From: Chamaea fasciata
Lineage: Eukaryota; Chordata; Aves; Passeriformes; Sylviidae
DNA length: 64,000 nt
Assembly (NCBI GenBank): GCA_029207755.1
Contig: JARCOQ010000002.1
Span: 41,674,244 to 41,738,243, forward strand
Direction: 5' to 3'
Of the stretch, positions 10,871 through 23,940 are shown in pieces. The notes beneath the pieces are model-generated. The model did no database searches. It was not told the DNA's origin and was given only the letters and a program-made list of their open reading frames with translations. The position numbers and the translations under genes were made by a program. Position 1 is the first letter of the stretch, and each line of letters begins with the position of its first letter.

Positions 10871-13800
10871 TATCATTTGTGTTGCTGAGCTCAGAATCTG
10901 AACCTATCTGTTACGGGGACTAAGGCATGTTATCATCACACTTCAGAGGAGTGCCCTGCTGTCAGTGTTTTACAGAAAGGATTCATGCCCCTAGCTCACC
11001 AATCCATCATCTTCCAGTAGCACCAAATGCTAAAATGTTCTAAAGGCCAGACCCTGATAGTTTTTTTAGATTGCTGTATCTCTAAGAGGTTCAAAGACCT
11101 TCAACAAGGCTAAACTGTTGAAGTGGACTTTAAAGTGCTTCAAGGTAAGTTAGACATTTTCCTAAGTCCTGGAAAAACAATTATATCACTTTTCAAGTTT
11201 TTGTGTATTTTAACTGTTCTTGTAAGGATTCCAGTGCTAAGGCCCTGATTCTACCCAGCCTTTTGCCTGATACTAATTGTTCAAATCCATGCATAACGGT
11301 GTGAAAATGTAACCACTAGTGTGGATGGAAAGAACTGATCTGGTGAGAGTTTTAAACATATTTTGGTGTGACTGAGTAGAAGGTATGGAGAATTTGGAAG
11401 TCACATGACTGCAGCAGTTTCAATCCAGTAATTCTTTTAAAAGAGTCTTTCCACACACTACAGTAGTCACAAAGTTTATAAATACATAAGAGAGGTGATG
11501 TCTTCCCTTCATCCCTTTTATATTACAGCTACCTGCAATACTGTGAATTGCTGGAAGTTCCCTGACATTTCTAAAACAACTTTAAGAAAAAAAGTCTTTT
11601 TGGCTTAAGGACAGAATGAATATTCTACAAAAAAAAATCATCTGTTAAAAGCTCCATCACTAGGATTAAGAAATAACTGCTGGAAAGCCTATAGAAAATG
11701 CAATGGCATTCTGAGAACATCTGATATTTGGGGTGACACTCACTGACTTTAGACACCTCCAATTTAGCTATCTAGAAACTTGCAGGATGCAGTATAAATA
11801 ACTGATTTTAGACGACTGTTTGTGGGTGGGATAGTTATGCCCCAACAATCTTTTTTGAGCTTCGTTGGTGAAGACAACCAAGAATGACTCAATCAGTAGT
11901 TGACATTTACGTGACAGGTGCCTGCACTTGGGCAGATGACTTCTCCTTGTGGTGACCCAAGTCCAGCCAGCAGGAAAGGTGAAATGGAGTCAGTCTGGCA
12001 CTTTTGCAGCATCAGTGAGATGGGCTCTGGTCACAATGTCAGTGACACAGGGACACAAGGGTGCAGTTGCTGCCATTGCTTCCAAACTGAATGCTTACTA
12101 CCTTCAGCTACACAGTACCTGATGCCAGAGGTCGCTTGCTAGCCACTCTGTGTGTAAACACACAACTCTGGACTCCCTGCTGCTCTCACAGCTGCTATTG
12201 GGATACCACCAGCCCCTAGCAATGACTGCTTTCCCCCAGCTCCAAAAGATTATATTGTTTGGCACCCGTTGTGTTCAAATTGCCATTTAATTAATATAAG
12301 CCACTGGTAAGCTGGTGGGATCCCTGGTTACAGCAGCATCTGGATACCCCAAAATCTGAATTCACAAAGGAGAGTGAGAAGAGGTGGGGAGATAACTGCC
12401 TAGTGGTAAGTGTATCTTCAGCAAACCTCAGGCATGGCCTGTTGGATCAAGAGGGCTGAAGGCAGGTCAGTGCTGCCTGATGCCCTCTGGAGGTACATGG
12501 AAACTCTCTCTGTGCATTTCACTAGGTACATTTTCATTACAGCTGGAACTTGAGCCTGTATTTCCTAAATCTCAAGTGAGTTAACTATTGATAAGATAGA
12601 AAGTTCCATTTTAATGTTACTCTACTAATGCTTATTTGTTCACACCAAGTGGAGTGTCTACAGAAGAAACCCAAGCCATGGGCAGATTGGTTTTCATCCT
12701 CACAACAGGAACTATTCCATTAATCAGATCTAGGATGATAACAAATAAACTGAAAATATATGAAAAGGACATAATTTATAGAAAGACTAGATATAAGGCT
12801 TCATTCCTTCATTTAGGGAGTATTTTAAACTCTAACAAAAAGCAAAAAAATGAAGTCACTGTATGAAACACTGAATTGCATCATTCCCAAGGAAAATGTA
12901 AAGAGGTGCTTCCTTTTAAAACTAGTGTTTTTAATTTTTTCAAAATTATCACTGTGAATAGTATTGGGAAGAAATGCCTGCTCATTCCCCAGAGACATTT
13001 CTAAGTACAAGGAGGAACCCTGAGGAAGGAGGCTGTCAAACAGGTTGAGTTACACTGATAACCATGCCAGGTTCAGTTAGATTTGATATTTTCCAAGTGT
13101 GTGATCAGTCGCTGAAGGCTTTGAAGTGGCAAGCGTGACAGAATCGAGTCTGAAATTCCCGCAGAGTTCCTGCACAGAAGGGGAGGTTTCTTTTTAAGCA
13201 TGCGGGCATAACTTCTAACCTGTCTCCTCTTTCTCCCCATCAAACAGAATCTGTTTCAGGACAGAGAGTGCACTTAAGATCACTGCTTTCAGACAGGTTC
13301 CTCAGTGCTTGGAAGGCAGGAAGGTAGTGTGGAAATGCTGCTGCATCCTTTTTCTCCCATTTTATTTGGTCATGGGTGCCTGCAAAGCCTGAGAGAAGGC
13401 TGTAAGACATCGAAGCCACTAGCAAGCACAACTGATAGGATTTGGTCCATCATGCTGATATACTTTCCATGCATTCAGAACTGTCCACCTGATTATCACA
13501 TCCTCTGTTAGAAACTGAAAACCAGGAATCACTGTGACATTAAATTAACCTAGGAAAAAAGAACTGACAAGCATGTCACCCATTCTTCCTACTGTTGGCA
13601 AATTTGGTAGGATGTTTCTACAGAAAAATCATAGGAGTCCTGACCCAAAGAGGAAATTGGCTGATACTTTCACTCAGCATTATGGTAACCATGCTGTTTT
13701 CTGAAGGCCAGTGAAGCTCTTTGGGACTGTGTGTTGTCATAGACCACTAGCAATTTCTGGTAAACTTGAAAAAAGCTCTCTGGAGATTTTATTCCCACAA

Positions 13801-14764
13801 GGCAACACAGGCTTGTGACTTTCCATCAGCATGAAGTTCACCCAAACCAGTCATACTGCCTCATCTTGTTATGAGTCTCAGTAATAGTCACAATCCACAG
13901 TCCATGCCTCTTTGTGGGGTGCTCATCTGGCCACTTGCAGATCAGCAAACCAGGGGAGCAGAAAGACCTCTTCTGAGGTGCTTTGTTTCAGGTCCTGCTT
14001 CTGGTCCCATCCTTTCTTCTCTTCCCTCCCTGCTGGGCCACATTGGCCCTTTTCCCCGTTCGTGAGATTCTAGGCCAGAATTCTGCCCTGTAAGGCATCA
14101 ATGGGCAGTAGCTGGTGAGGAGGAAAGGGATTGATGGAAATTTGAATGAGTGAGTTGTGAACCTGCTCTACTGGTTGCTGTTTGGCTGCATTTCCTCTTT
14201 ACAGTTCCCTTGCTCTCCTCCACACTCTCTTAGGTCTCTTTCCTTATTTCAAGTCCCACTACAGCTCTGGTCTCCAACATGTTCCTGTCAGAGCTCCTTC
14301 TGCCAAAGCCTGGCTCACCACTTGGTCATGAATTCTTTTCATGGCCCAGAGTTTTTCCACCTTTGCTCACCAACATCAAGCCCCAAGGCTTTGTCCCACC
14401 CACTGGAGTTTCTTCCACTCTCGCAGTTATTCTTTCTGCCAGGATCATAAAGGCTGTCATCTTGTCACCGTGCAGGCCCCACTTGCAAGGCAACATCATA
14501 CCTACAGTTCTGCATGACAGCTAACCTTAGACTAATTTCTAAACCTCAGACTGGTTACACTGGTGTCCCTGGAATGCTTTCCAACTGAACAAAATCAATC
14601 ATGAAGTCCCATGTCAGGGAGGAAAGCCTACTCCAATACCACCCTGATGAGTGGTCACAATAAAAGCACAAGGATTCCTTTCCATGCTCATTGCAGACTG
14701 AATTCCTAATTTTTTTTTTTTAAATTTTTTTTTTTTTAATCTGCAGGAGTAGGAGGATGTTGGT

Positions 14765-14890
14765 GCATTTTCTTCCTGACTTTTTGCAGTCAACCTACAG
14801 AGCCACTCAGCCTTCATTCTGCATTTCTGGCATGGATTACTCCTGCTTAAGTGTACAGTTTTACATTTGTCCACCTTAAATTGCATTCAA
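14765..14890 (-). mobile_element. CR1 LINE reverse-transcriptase remnant
   Basis: The minus strand reads QFKVDKCKTVHLSRSNPC, close to the 'F(N/K)VDKCKV(M/L)H(L/I)GR' block of CR1 reverse transcriptase. The frame degenerates afterwards and runs into T-rich sequence near 14710-14737. Confidence 0.6.
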
Positions 14891-16254
14891 TTTTTCTAAA
14901 CTATTTATCCAAAGTCTTAGCTTCATACAGAACTTTTCAACATTTCATATGAAATAGAAAATAATAAGGGAGAACAAAACAGAAAAGTTTGTTTTAATAG
15001 TGAGAAACATGATTTCATTATCACAAAATACCAGTGCTATTAATATTAAAAAAAATATTTCTTCATTCTAAAGTTTTCTTATTAAAACAGTGATTTTCAG
15101 CAAAACATTGCAGAAAGACTGCATTTAAAGTCATAGGTTCAGAGTTATTTTCAAAATGATGGTCATGAAATGTTTTTGGGGCATTAGCAACAGATGATGT
15201 TAAGTTGTTAAAGCAATAGAAGTGATGTGGTGACTTCATGGAACTGAGTGACATTATGGTGACAGTTTGGGAACAGCTCCTTTGTATATGAGCTTGACTT
15301 TGAAGAAAAAAGAGAGATGAAGCTTTTCAAATCTAAAGCTTCTCTGTGTATAAAATGCCAAATATCCTAACTTCTCTCTGACCAAATTTACAGCTGAAAG
15401 AAGATAAATATTCCAACAGTACTTTCTCAGGCCCATTTACTTTAATATCCCTTAGGAAAATAAGATTTATACCCATGCAGTAAGCTTGCACAAAGGGATA
15501 AACACCACATTTTACTAAATTTGATATATCTGAAGGATTTCCCAGTAGGTAGAAAACAGAAGTAATTTCTAGGCAGAATAATATTTTTTTCTTTCCTGGT
15601 ATGAAGTCATCAATCAGAAAACTTTGTCTTCTGTTTATTAATTAGCTCTCTTGGATAAATGCCAAAAAATCCATTTATTCAGTAAAATGATGTTAAGACA
15701 AAAAAATGTCCCTTTCTAGAACATGCTCTCTTATGTTCTTTGTTAGAAGAAAGAAGAGGAAAGAAAAGGATTTGTACATTTTCCAACTGTAGTATTGAAA
15801 TTTTTATAGGGAATCAGCACATGCCACTGAGCAACATTTCAGTCAATGGGAAGACCGCTGTCAGCACACAAAAAAAGAAAATGAAATAATGCCAAGCTCC
15901 ACAGTTCCAGCTACCATTAATGTCAAACAGAAAATGTGCAACTGAAACAAAAACAAAGAAAGAATTCTAGCAGTATTCTCAGAAGTGGACAGTACTTGGA
16001 GAAAGTCCTTGGAATGAGTCACAGAAAGGCTAAATCTTTTGTACTGAGCTGTTCCCAGTGGTCAATCAGAAATCCAAACATCTTGTTAGAACAAATCCAG
16101 TGGGAGATTGTTCCAAAGAAAGAGAGAGCATCTCTGGAAATGCCAACTTAAGAGTTGAGTCCAAAGGCTTGAAGGGGACAGGCAGCAAAAGGGCATGACA
16201 CAGTAGAGAGAAGCAGTAACAGCAGAAATCTAAGTTAGATAATTGTAAACAAAT

Positions 16255-16440
16255 TTTTTTGCAGAAAGGTTGGTCAAATATAGAGACAGGCTGCTCAGAG
16301 GGACTGTGGAGACTCCAATGTCAGGGGTCATTAAAAGTTGCCGGATGTGGTTCTGAGCAACCTGATCTAACACTGAGATGGAATGTCCTAGCCCTGAGTG
16401 GGCATTGGTACAGAAAATTGCAATGGCCTTGAGCTTCTTG
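16255..16440 (+). mobile_element. Old CR1 LINE 3' fragment
   Basis: Blocks such as ACAGGCTGCTCAGAGGGACT, GTGGAGACTCCAATGTCAGG and CTGAGCAACCTGATCTAA appear in the order of the CR1 3' region. It is strongly diverged, with no open frame of interest. Confidence 0.6.
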
Positions 16441-17339
16441 CAAGCTAAATTATATTCTTTAAACATTTTTCAGTGGAGGACTGTTTCCTTCCTGTCACTG
16501 GCTCTTCAACATGAAACAGCATTGTCCCTTGAATGGACAATCTAGACAGAGATAGAAACAGTTGTTTTGGGGCCAAGCAGATCCTACATAGTGAACTAAA
16601 GAGAAAAGGGCAGCAGAACTGGCTGACATGAGACTTTGGGGCCATTCTTAAAAGTACATTCCATAAGTGGGACTTTCTAACTTTTGAATACTTTGCAGCC
16701 AATGTGGCAGCAATAAGTCACAAAGATGAGAGAAGCAACAAGTTTCCTGGGACAGAAGAAGCAGGTTGCTGAGCAGGAGGTTTATGTTTAGCATGTGATA
16801 CAGCAGTGTGTGCTGGGAGATGATGTGGAGGGTGCAATTTAAGGTGCTAATCAAGCACAAAATTTAAGAGCCAACAGCACACCCACAGATCCTGATTTGT
16901 CCATCCCAGAGGGGAACTGGCATTCTTCACCAAGGGTTATTCATATCTAGTAAATTATTAGTTTTAAAAGGATGAGACCATATATTAAACAGTTGCTCCT
17001 TATAATGCCTGGCTTCCCCACAGCCCCTTTGCTCTCTCTGCTCATTTCATTACCAGATACCAAATATTTCCCAAATCTCTTTCACTAAGAGAACTCCCAT
17101 TTTGCAAGATCTATGTGTAGTTGCCTGGATTTCTACTGTCCATAGGCAGGAAAGAGGGATATTCTCATTTCTAAAAGAGATTTAAGGAAAATCATAGGGC
17201 CAAAAGAATGAGGAGAGCAGCTATAGCAAAGTCCTGGCAGAGAAAAGGAGATGTGTGATAGATGCAGTACTGAGGTGGTTATGATTGCTGAAAGGAGCAA
17301 ACATTTGTATCAGAGTGAATGCAAACTGCTGCAAATGAA

Positions 17340-17425
17340 CCATAGAATAATTTAGGTTGGAAAACACCTTCAAGATTGGTGAGTCCAACTGTAAGCCTAA
17401 CACTTCCAAGTCCACCACTCAACTA
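17340..17425 (-). mobile_element. Short CR1 3' end, inverted
   Basis: Begins CATAGAATAATTTAGGTTGG and continues AAGATTGGTGAGTCCAACTG. This is the inverted terminal part of a CR1 element of the common 'ATAGAAT...GGTTGGAAAAGACC' type. Confidence 0.75.
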
Positions 17426-19050
17426 TAAAGTCCAAGGGGTTGCTGTTTTGTGGTGTTTATTTTGGAAAAAGACATCATAATGGCAGGATTGCAAGGATGA
17501 AAGGATCATCTGCCAGCATACAGTATAATTTATACCACATAAAGATAACAGGGAAGAAATACTGGGGTGTAGGCTGGTCACTTGGTTTCACAAGCTGATT
17601 TTTTGTGTGGTGCATGCTGACTCCATCTCGTGACAACCACCTACCACCGGGGGTGTTTATCTTCTTGAGGCACTCAGACCTTGATAATTTATTAGCATGG
17701 ACAATTTAGGAAATCCCAAATTGCTCTTTTCAGAGGCTCACAGGTCTGCAGTGGAGAAGAGAAAATTACAAGCATCTCACTGGGGAGCACATTTGTCACA
17801 GCTCACAGCACCTTCTGTGCTGGTGCTGGGCTTTCAAATGAGACCCAGAACTGACTTAAATCCTAACTGTTTTCAAGGTTAAACACAGCTACTTTCTGTA
17901 TCCAGGAATTTGATTGTGTTGTTTTGCCTTTATGTGCTAGAATAACCTACCCTCTGAAATCTCCCATGCAGATATTTCTAGACCTTAATCAAGCTGTGTT
18001 GTCATGACATGTTCTCTCAGATAAATTAAATTGATCTATTATTTAAATAGCTGATTGTACAGCAGGTCTTTTTCAGCCTGGATCAGCTCTTGATACATGC
18101 ACCCTTGCAATGTGTCAGCACAATGCTTTAGACAGCCATATTTCATACTCCTAAAAGCATTGTCGATCTGAGACCACTTTGGCAGGAGGAAGGGAAACCT
18201 CTCTGCAGCCCCGTGAGACCCTCTCTGATGTGTGCAGCTGAAGACAGAAAGCTCTGCCTTGCCTGGTTTTAGTTATAGATCTGCCTGACTTCTCTTCAGG
18301 GACGTGGCAGGTTTGCTGTCCCAGCAGTGACCCAAGTGAAGAGATTCTCCTACCTGCTACCACCTCTCCCTCCAAAAGCAGTCAATGAGGGCACTGCCAA
18401 GACCCCACCACAGCCACCAGCCTTGGATGGACACTCAGGGAAGAGAAGAATAAAACCATGCTCCCACCCAGGACCCCTAGGACAGGTTTACCCCCACCCA
18501 GAGCTGATCCTGGAGCAACTGGCCAAATGCCAGGGCAATCACAGACTGTGGGAGGGAGGACAAGGTGGGATGAGAGCCCAACCACACTCGGCAGTGAGTT
18601 ATTATCACATGCTGCAGTGAACATGTGGTGGCTTTTTCCCTGCCTACTCCTTGCGGGCCGACAACCTTGTTCTGGTAATTTCAGCGGGAAATGTGATGAG
18701 TAGGTGAATATGTCCCCTGAATTGGTATTTCAGGCAGAAAAGATTAATTTATGTATATTTTATAATTGGTGATGCATTTCTTAATTTATTTTCTTTTGGA
18801 TGATTTCCTATATACCCACACACATGCAAAATAAAGGACAAAAAGTTTTTCGGATGGTGTATTTCATATGTATTAGTAGCATGGTTGGTGGGTTGGGGGT
18901 TTTTTTTGCCAAATACATAGGAACTGCTAAAACTTACCAAAGAGACTCTGTTTGAAACTGAATTTTTTTGTATAGACCTGCAAAAATATTACACAGGCAT
19001 CAATAATGCTGGCTGCCCCCAGACCACACCAGTAAATCTTGATATCAGCC

Positions 19051-19056
19051 TTTATT
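19051..19056 (-). terminator. AATAAA just after a candidate minus-strand stop codon
   Basis: TTTATT on the plus strand is AATAAA on the minus strand, beginning 22 nt after the TAA stop of the candidate exon at 19079-19246. A short 3' UTR like this would suit a compact gene. Hexamers of this kind also occur by chance in AT-rich DNA. Confidence 0.3.
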
Positions 19057-19078
19057 TACAGAGAAAGCCACACCTCAG

Positions 19079-19246
19079 TTATCCTTCTCTGTGTTTTGCT
19101 TCTGGAGATGAACTGCCTGGTATTTTGGTGACAAAGCTGTCTGTCCATTTGTAACCCTCTTGGGTCAGCTTGGTGACGTTATCAAACTTGCGTGCTGACG
19201 TGGGAAACCAATGTAGAGGAATGCCTGAGAATTGATCTTTCTGCTG
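19079..19246 (-). CDS. Candidate last exon of an unidentified small gene
   Basis: I do not recognise this protein. The minus-strand frame is open from an AG at 19247-19248 to TAA at 19079-19081: 55 residues including FSGIPLHWFPTSARKFDN, then a TKLTQEGYKWTDSFVTKIP segment and a polar end. The composition is protein-like and the segment holds several CpG sites in otherwise CpG-poor DNA. An AATAAA follows the stop by 22 nt. The acceptor is weak: three CAG triplets follow one another, with a poor pyrimidine tract. The exon starts in phase 0, which fits the end of the candidate exon at 23890-23940. It may instead be a chance frame or a pseudogene remnant. Confidence 0.33.
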   Translation of the reverse strand, partial: QQKDQFSGIPLHWFPTSARKFDNVTKLTQEGYKWTDSFVTKIPGSSSPEAKHREG

Positions 19247-20639
19247 CTGACATAAATATGCTCAGCTCTTGCAAACCTGTTTGTCCCTGAAGGTTCTCAT
19301 CACCTATGAAACAGCATCTCCCAGGGCTGCAGAGGCTGATATTAGTTACATTGGAGGTCAAATTTCAATAAAGGTCAAGCCAAAAATGTTAAATTTAAAA
19401 ACTCTTCAGGCATTTGGGTTTAATTCTCACAAATTCCATTGTTAGAATTTCCTTTAGTACTTGTTTAAAGCAAGTTCCTACCTTTGCTCAGTCCCTATTC
19501 TTTCCCTTCCTTCTCCAGTATAAAAAAAACCTGTATATTGGGCAAAACTTATCCAGGTAGCCATTGTACCCGAGGTTTGGGAAATCTAAACAGGACACTT
19601 CAGTTTTACTACCCACTTCACTATATTGGTTTAAAAAATAATTTAAAATTTCAGCTTGAACTCCAGGTTGAATATGACAAAGGAGCAGAGATAAATCTAG
19701 AAAAAAATCTCTAATAAAAATGGAGGGTTAATAAGATCCGTGTGGAATTTAGATGGGAAAAACAAAGACACTGTGCAAGAAAAGCAGACTGATGGTAAGA
19801 CATTGGTTCACTTGAAAATATAGTTTTTCAAAGCTCCCTGTTGGTTTACTTTCTGGTATTCATTTTTATCTATCAAATTAAAATTAAGTCTAAACAATGC
19901 CATTGTGCCACATAAACTGTATCTGTCACAACTCTGGACCTGCTCACTCTTCTCAGACAGTTTTCTTCTCACTCATCCCAAGACAGTTCCATGGTGCAGG
20001 TCTTTGACAAGAAATAGTCCATCAGGAAAATGTGCTATGCAACTAACCTGAGGAGCTCCCTTCCAGCCTTCCAGTTTTATAATTTCCTTTTCCTTGAATG
20101 CACCACTGAATTTCTGAAAGTCTCACCACAGAAGATCACCATTGTTTTTGAATGAATAACTTCAGACTAAAATCCATTTACCTCAGTATCATAGAATCAG
20201 TTTGAATAACCAGCATAGTCACTTCTTAACAATGGGACTTGCTTCTTCCTTTCTTTTTTCATTCTCAAAGACACCCTTTTTTTTTCTTTTTCTTAGTAGG
20301 CTTTGGATCTGAGCCAGTGATGTTCTCCTGGTAACTTGATAGGGAAAGTGCTTTACATTTCCTTAGGAGTTACTAGTGTTAATTTCGTCTCTTCCTGAAA
20401 GTATCTCCGAATTCTCCAACTGTCCTGGCACCCTTTTGTTCTTTCCTTGCTCCAGTTATAGAAGCACAGCAATGGTGGGGAGGCTGTGCAGCAGATGGAA
20501 AACCTGCCACAGGACCCGGAATGCTTGTGCATGCTGGACAAGACTAATAAAGGAAAACAGCAGCCTCCTCCTCTCCTTTCATGAATGAGTTTTGTAAATT
20601 GCTTAAAGAATCACCAGCAAAGGTATCAGTAAAACCAAG

Positions 20640-21189
20640 TGTCTTGGGTTATGTAACCAAAAAATGTTTATTCTATTTTTCCATCTGTTGAAACTGGTTA
20701 TGGAGATGTTTCCTTTATCGCTTGTATGACCCATTCCTCATAACTCAAGGGGGGAGGGGATGGGTACCTTCTGATAATGGGCCAGCTGTTAAAACCCAGT
20801 GGAGCAATGTTCCTTATCTCTTCCACAACCCATCCTCCCTCGGGGGATATCTGCTGTTAATGGGCCATCAAGGCCCACCAATGGCATGACACACTACACC
20901 ATCCCATTGCGAGATGCTCCACCCAGCTGGGGGAGCCAAATCATTCCTACCTAGATAAAAACTGAGACCCAGGAACACCAGGCATCTGTTTTTCCCACTG
21001 GGTACCAGAGGGAGACCTGACCCATCTCGCCATCACTGGACTCTTTTACAGGACCATCTCTACTCCAACAGAACCACATCTGCCACTCCAGGAGAGCTTA
21101 ATTTGGATTGTTTCCAGCACCCTGACCAACAGGGTGTCAGGTCATATTTCTGACACTCTTAGGGTTTCTAGGATTTTTGTTTCTTTGCG

Positions 21190-21222
<33 letters not shown>

Positions 21223-21399
21223 ACTACATTTGTATTCTTAATATTCCTAGTAAAGAACTGTTATTCCTATTCCCAAATCTTTTCCTGAAAGCCCTTAATT
21301 GCAAAATTATAATAATTTGGAGGGAGGGGGTTTACATTCTCCATTCCAAGCAAAACTCCAGCTTTTCCTGGCAGATACCTGTCTTCCCAAACCAAGACA
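20640..21399 (+). mobile_element. Solo LTR of an endogenous retrovirus
   Basis: 760 bp that begins TGTCTTGG and ends CCAAGACA, a perfect 8-bp inverted terminal repeat of the TG...CA type. The flanks CCAAG (before) and CAAAG (after) differ at one base and may be the target-site duplication. Inside are a TATA-like AGATAAAAACTG near 20.95 kb and a run of 29 T (21191-21219). No gag, pol or env sequence adjoins it, so it is a solo LTR left after recombination. Orientation is judged from the TATA-like box. Confidence 0.8.
21191..21219. repeat. Run of 29 T within the solo LTR
   Basis: Uninterrupted homopolymer, likely length-variable and prone to sequencing error. Confidence 0.9.
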
Positions 21400-23889
21400 C
21401 AAAGTTAATAATAAAAGCAACAGTACAACGAAGTTCAATGGCAAGGTTTACTCTGCTACTTGCTAGATGGTTAAGAGCAATGAGGAAAAGTAGCAAGAAA
21501 AAATCCAGGGTCAATCAATCCAAACCAAAATGAACCCAAACAAACCCAAAACTCTCTTTGTGGAGACAGGGGGAGGGAGGAAGTACAGGAAAAGAGAAAA
21601 AGATTCATATGGGATTTACAATAACATAACAGTAACTTACAGGCCAACCTTACTTACAAATCTAAAGTACTTAAGAACCCAGGAGAGCAGCATTCTTTCC
21701 ACTTTGGCTATAGCACTTACATACTTGTATGCACACAGACACTCTGGTCCAGGAGAGTTCAAAGGGTCTCATTTTTGACTGCTGTTTATAGGGCCTCAAG
21801 AGAGTAGGCTCTACTCACAATGAAGTTTCATCCTGGCCACACTTCGGGTCGGCACCCTTTCTTTGAAATTCTGAGAACAAAAATGTCATTCCACTTGAGT
21901 TTTTACACAGGCAAAAAAAATTCTAAGGCTGTCCATTAAAAAGAAAAAGGGCAGAAGGTTGTTAGGCAGAACAAGTTCCTGGGAACAGATGGTGTTTCTG
22001 ATAAGGTCAAGAAGAGCTCTCTTTGTTCAGTATAGGCTGGGGCCTCAGGAGCATTTCCCGGATCGTACTATGGCCTGGGAGGAAAGGAGAGATGCACCAC
22101 CACACCTCCCACTCCTGAAAACCACCCAACCAAAACTGCCACATGTGTCAGATTTTTAGTGTGCACCTGGGTAGGAGTACACCAACACTTGAGACGTGTT
22201 CAACTGCATTACCCATGGGCTGAGGGGCAGCTCTTATCCTCTGCTCCATGGGGTCCATCTCCATCAAAACCTATATTCTCCTAAACCTCCTTTGGTTTAT
22301 AGGCACATATAGATGAACACAATCCTGTGCATGTCTCCATCAGCTGAAAAGCAGTAGAGAAACTGCTGAACCTTCTGAGCTTCCCTTGGTGCAAACAATG
22401 GAAAGGATGCCAGCACAGTGCTCATCAGGAGAAGGAACACGCTCCTGACACAATCTGTGCCATGCAGAAGGTTCTGCTGACCCCAAGGGAAGCTGGCAGA
22501 TCAAGTCTGGAGGTTGCTCCTTCCCTTTGACAATGTCATAGCAGGTTCAGGAGCATTTAAAAATCTGCTCCACTTACACTGTTTTTGTTTTTCCCCTAAC
22601 CTCTTTCTGAACTCTCAGATAAAAAACTGTGAACAGAAGTTCACAGAGCTTGATTTCTTTCCCAAAAGACTTTTGTTCTACAGGAAATAACTCTTTTCTA
22701 CAAAAAGAATAAACATATGAACTACTCAGACTTAAAAATGCACATGTATCAAAAAGGAGAGTATGAAGAGGGCACCAGGGATTTATTTTCTGAATGGATT
22801 TGCTCATCCTGAATAAAAGCTGGCATCTTTTAATAAGCTGAATTTTCTTTTCTGGCAAACAGTCCAGCTAAACTGACAAGCCTCTGAGTACAGCCTCCTA
22901 AATAAACAGCCCTGTCTCCCTCTTGCAGAAACATTGCAACTATTATAAACACTGCAGACGGAAAAACAATCTAAAGGAAGGGAAGCTGGTGGGCTCCAGG
23001 AAGAGGGAGGAGCTGGCACGTGCATTTCAATTCACAGAATGGGTCCTTTTGTAATAAAAATTAAGTAGTTCAAGTGTTTGTGTCCACTCATGCCTCTGAA
23101 GGAACTGCTTCCAGAAAATATTTTGTTATCAAGAATGTCTAGGACAAAAAAATTTATATTATCCATATCTTTTATATGAGGTCAACTATAAATCAGTACT
23201 TTATGTGACGATGCCTATTTGACTTGACAGAAATGCTTTTCTTCAGTGTGAGACTTTTAGGAGGCTGGCAACAACCCTTAGCTTGTTCTTTAGAAGTAAG
23301 AGCTCTCCTACAAACCCTTCTGGATTAGCCCACCCTTTTCCCTCTGTATTTCTGAGCCAAAAGGTCTCTCCAACTCCAACCTGTAAGAGAAAGAGTGTTA
23401 GTTCTTCTAACTGTAGTGTGCTCTGAGTGATTTAGAAAGCCATTAGTGCACCAGGCACCACCCCTAGAGCAGACCACATGATAGTGGTCTTGGAGGTTTC
23501 TGCAGAGAGACCTGCACATGTAAAAGCAACTCCTGCCCAGGCCCTGTGCAGGTTTTGAAAAGTGGCATCCACACAGTCACACAACCAAAAAAAAAAAAAA
23601 ATTTAATGTTTTCATTAGATTGTTCTATTTTTGTCTCCTGTCCTCAGCCTGAGAATTTTTTTGTGTACTAAAACCAATACAAAAGAATAGTAACCCTTAA
23701 CTATGTTTTCTTTCCTTTGTGTATTGTGTGCAATTCCCCAAGCTTTGGGGCATGCGGAAGAGAACAGTTCAGCAGGATGGTGAACCTCTCCTCATCCCGC
23801 AGCTGCCCAGAGTTGCCACAGGCTGACCCCTGCAATCCCAGGCTTAAGGACCACCACACTCCCCAGGGGTCTGTGCTGATACCACTCAC

Positions 23890-23940
23890 CATCTTAGTTT
23901 CACCTCCTGAGTTCTCAGGTCCTCTCCAAAAATCTTGAGG
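23890..23940 (-). CDS. Candidate short middle exon of the unidentified gene
   Basis: Minus-strand stretch of 51 nt (17 codons, PQDFWRGPENSGGETKM) between an AG (AATAAG) and a strong donor, ATG followed by GTGAGTGG. It starts and ends in phase 0, as do the joining ends of the candidate exons at 24866-24975 and 19079-19246. The frame stays open beyond the donor for about 60 codons, so openness alone is weak evidence. No similarity to a known protein recognised. Confidence 0.25.

Larger units (their letters stand above)
7856..19050. other. Intergenic DNA downstream of GRIA4
   Basis: No gene recognised. It contains CR1 LINE fragments (about 9.08-9.47, 10.56-10.87, 14.77-14.89, 16.26-16.44 and 17.34-17.43 kb), a T/A hairpin at 8910 and T-rich runs near 14.71-14.74 kb. 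Several open frames of 60-120 codons occur (for example near 7.4-7.8, 14.2-14.5 and 18.3-18.7 kb), often on both strands of the same stretch. None resembles a known protein. Confidence 0.6.

Noticed and set aside
14157..14524. Two overlapping plus-strand frames rich in Ser, Pro, Leu and Phe
   Set aside because: Composition reflects C/T-rich DNA; no recognisable motif.
18327..18703. Several 80-97-codon frames on both strands
   Set aside because: Mutually overlapping, with no known similarity; probably composition-driven.
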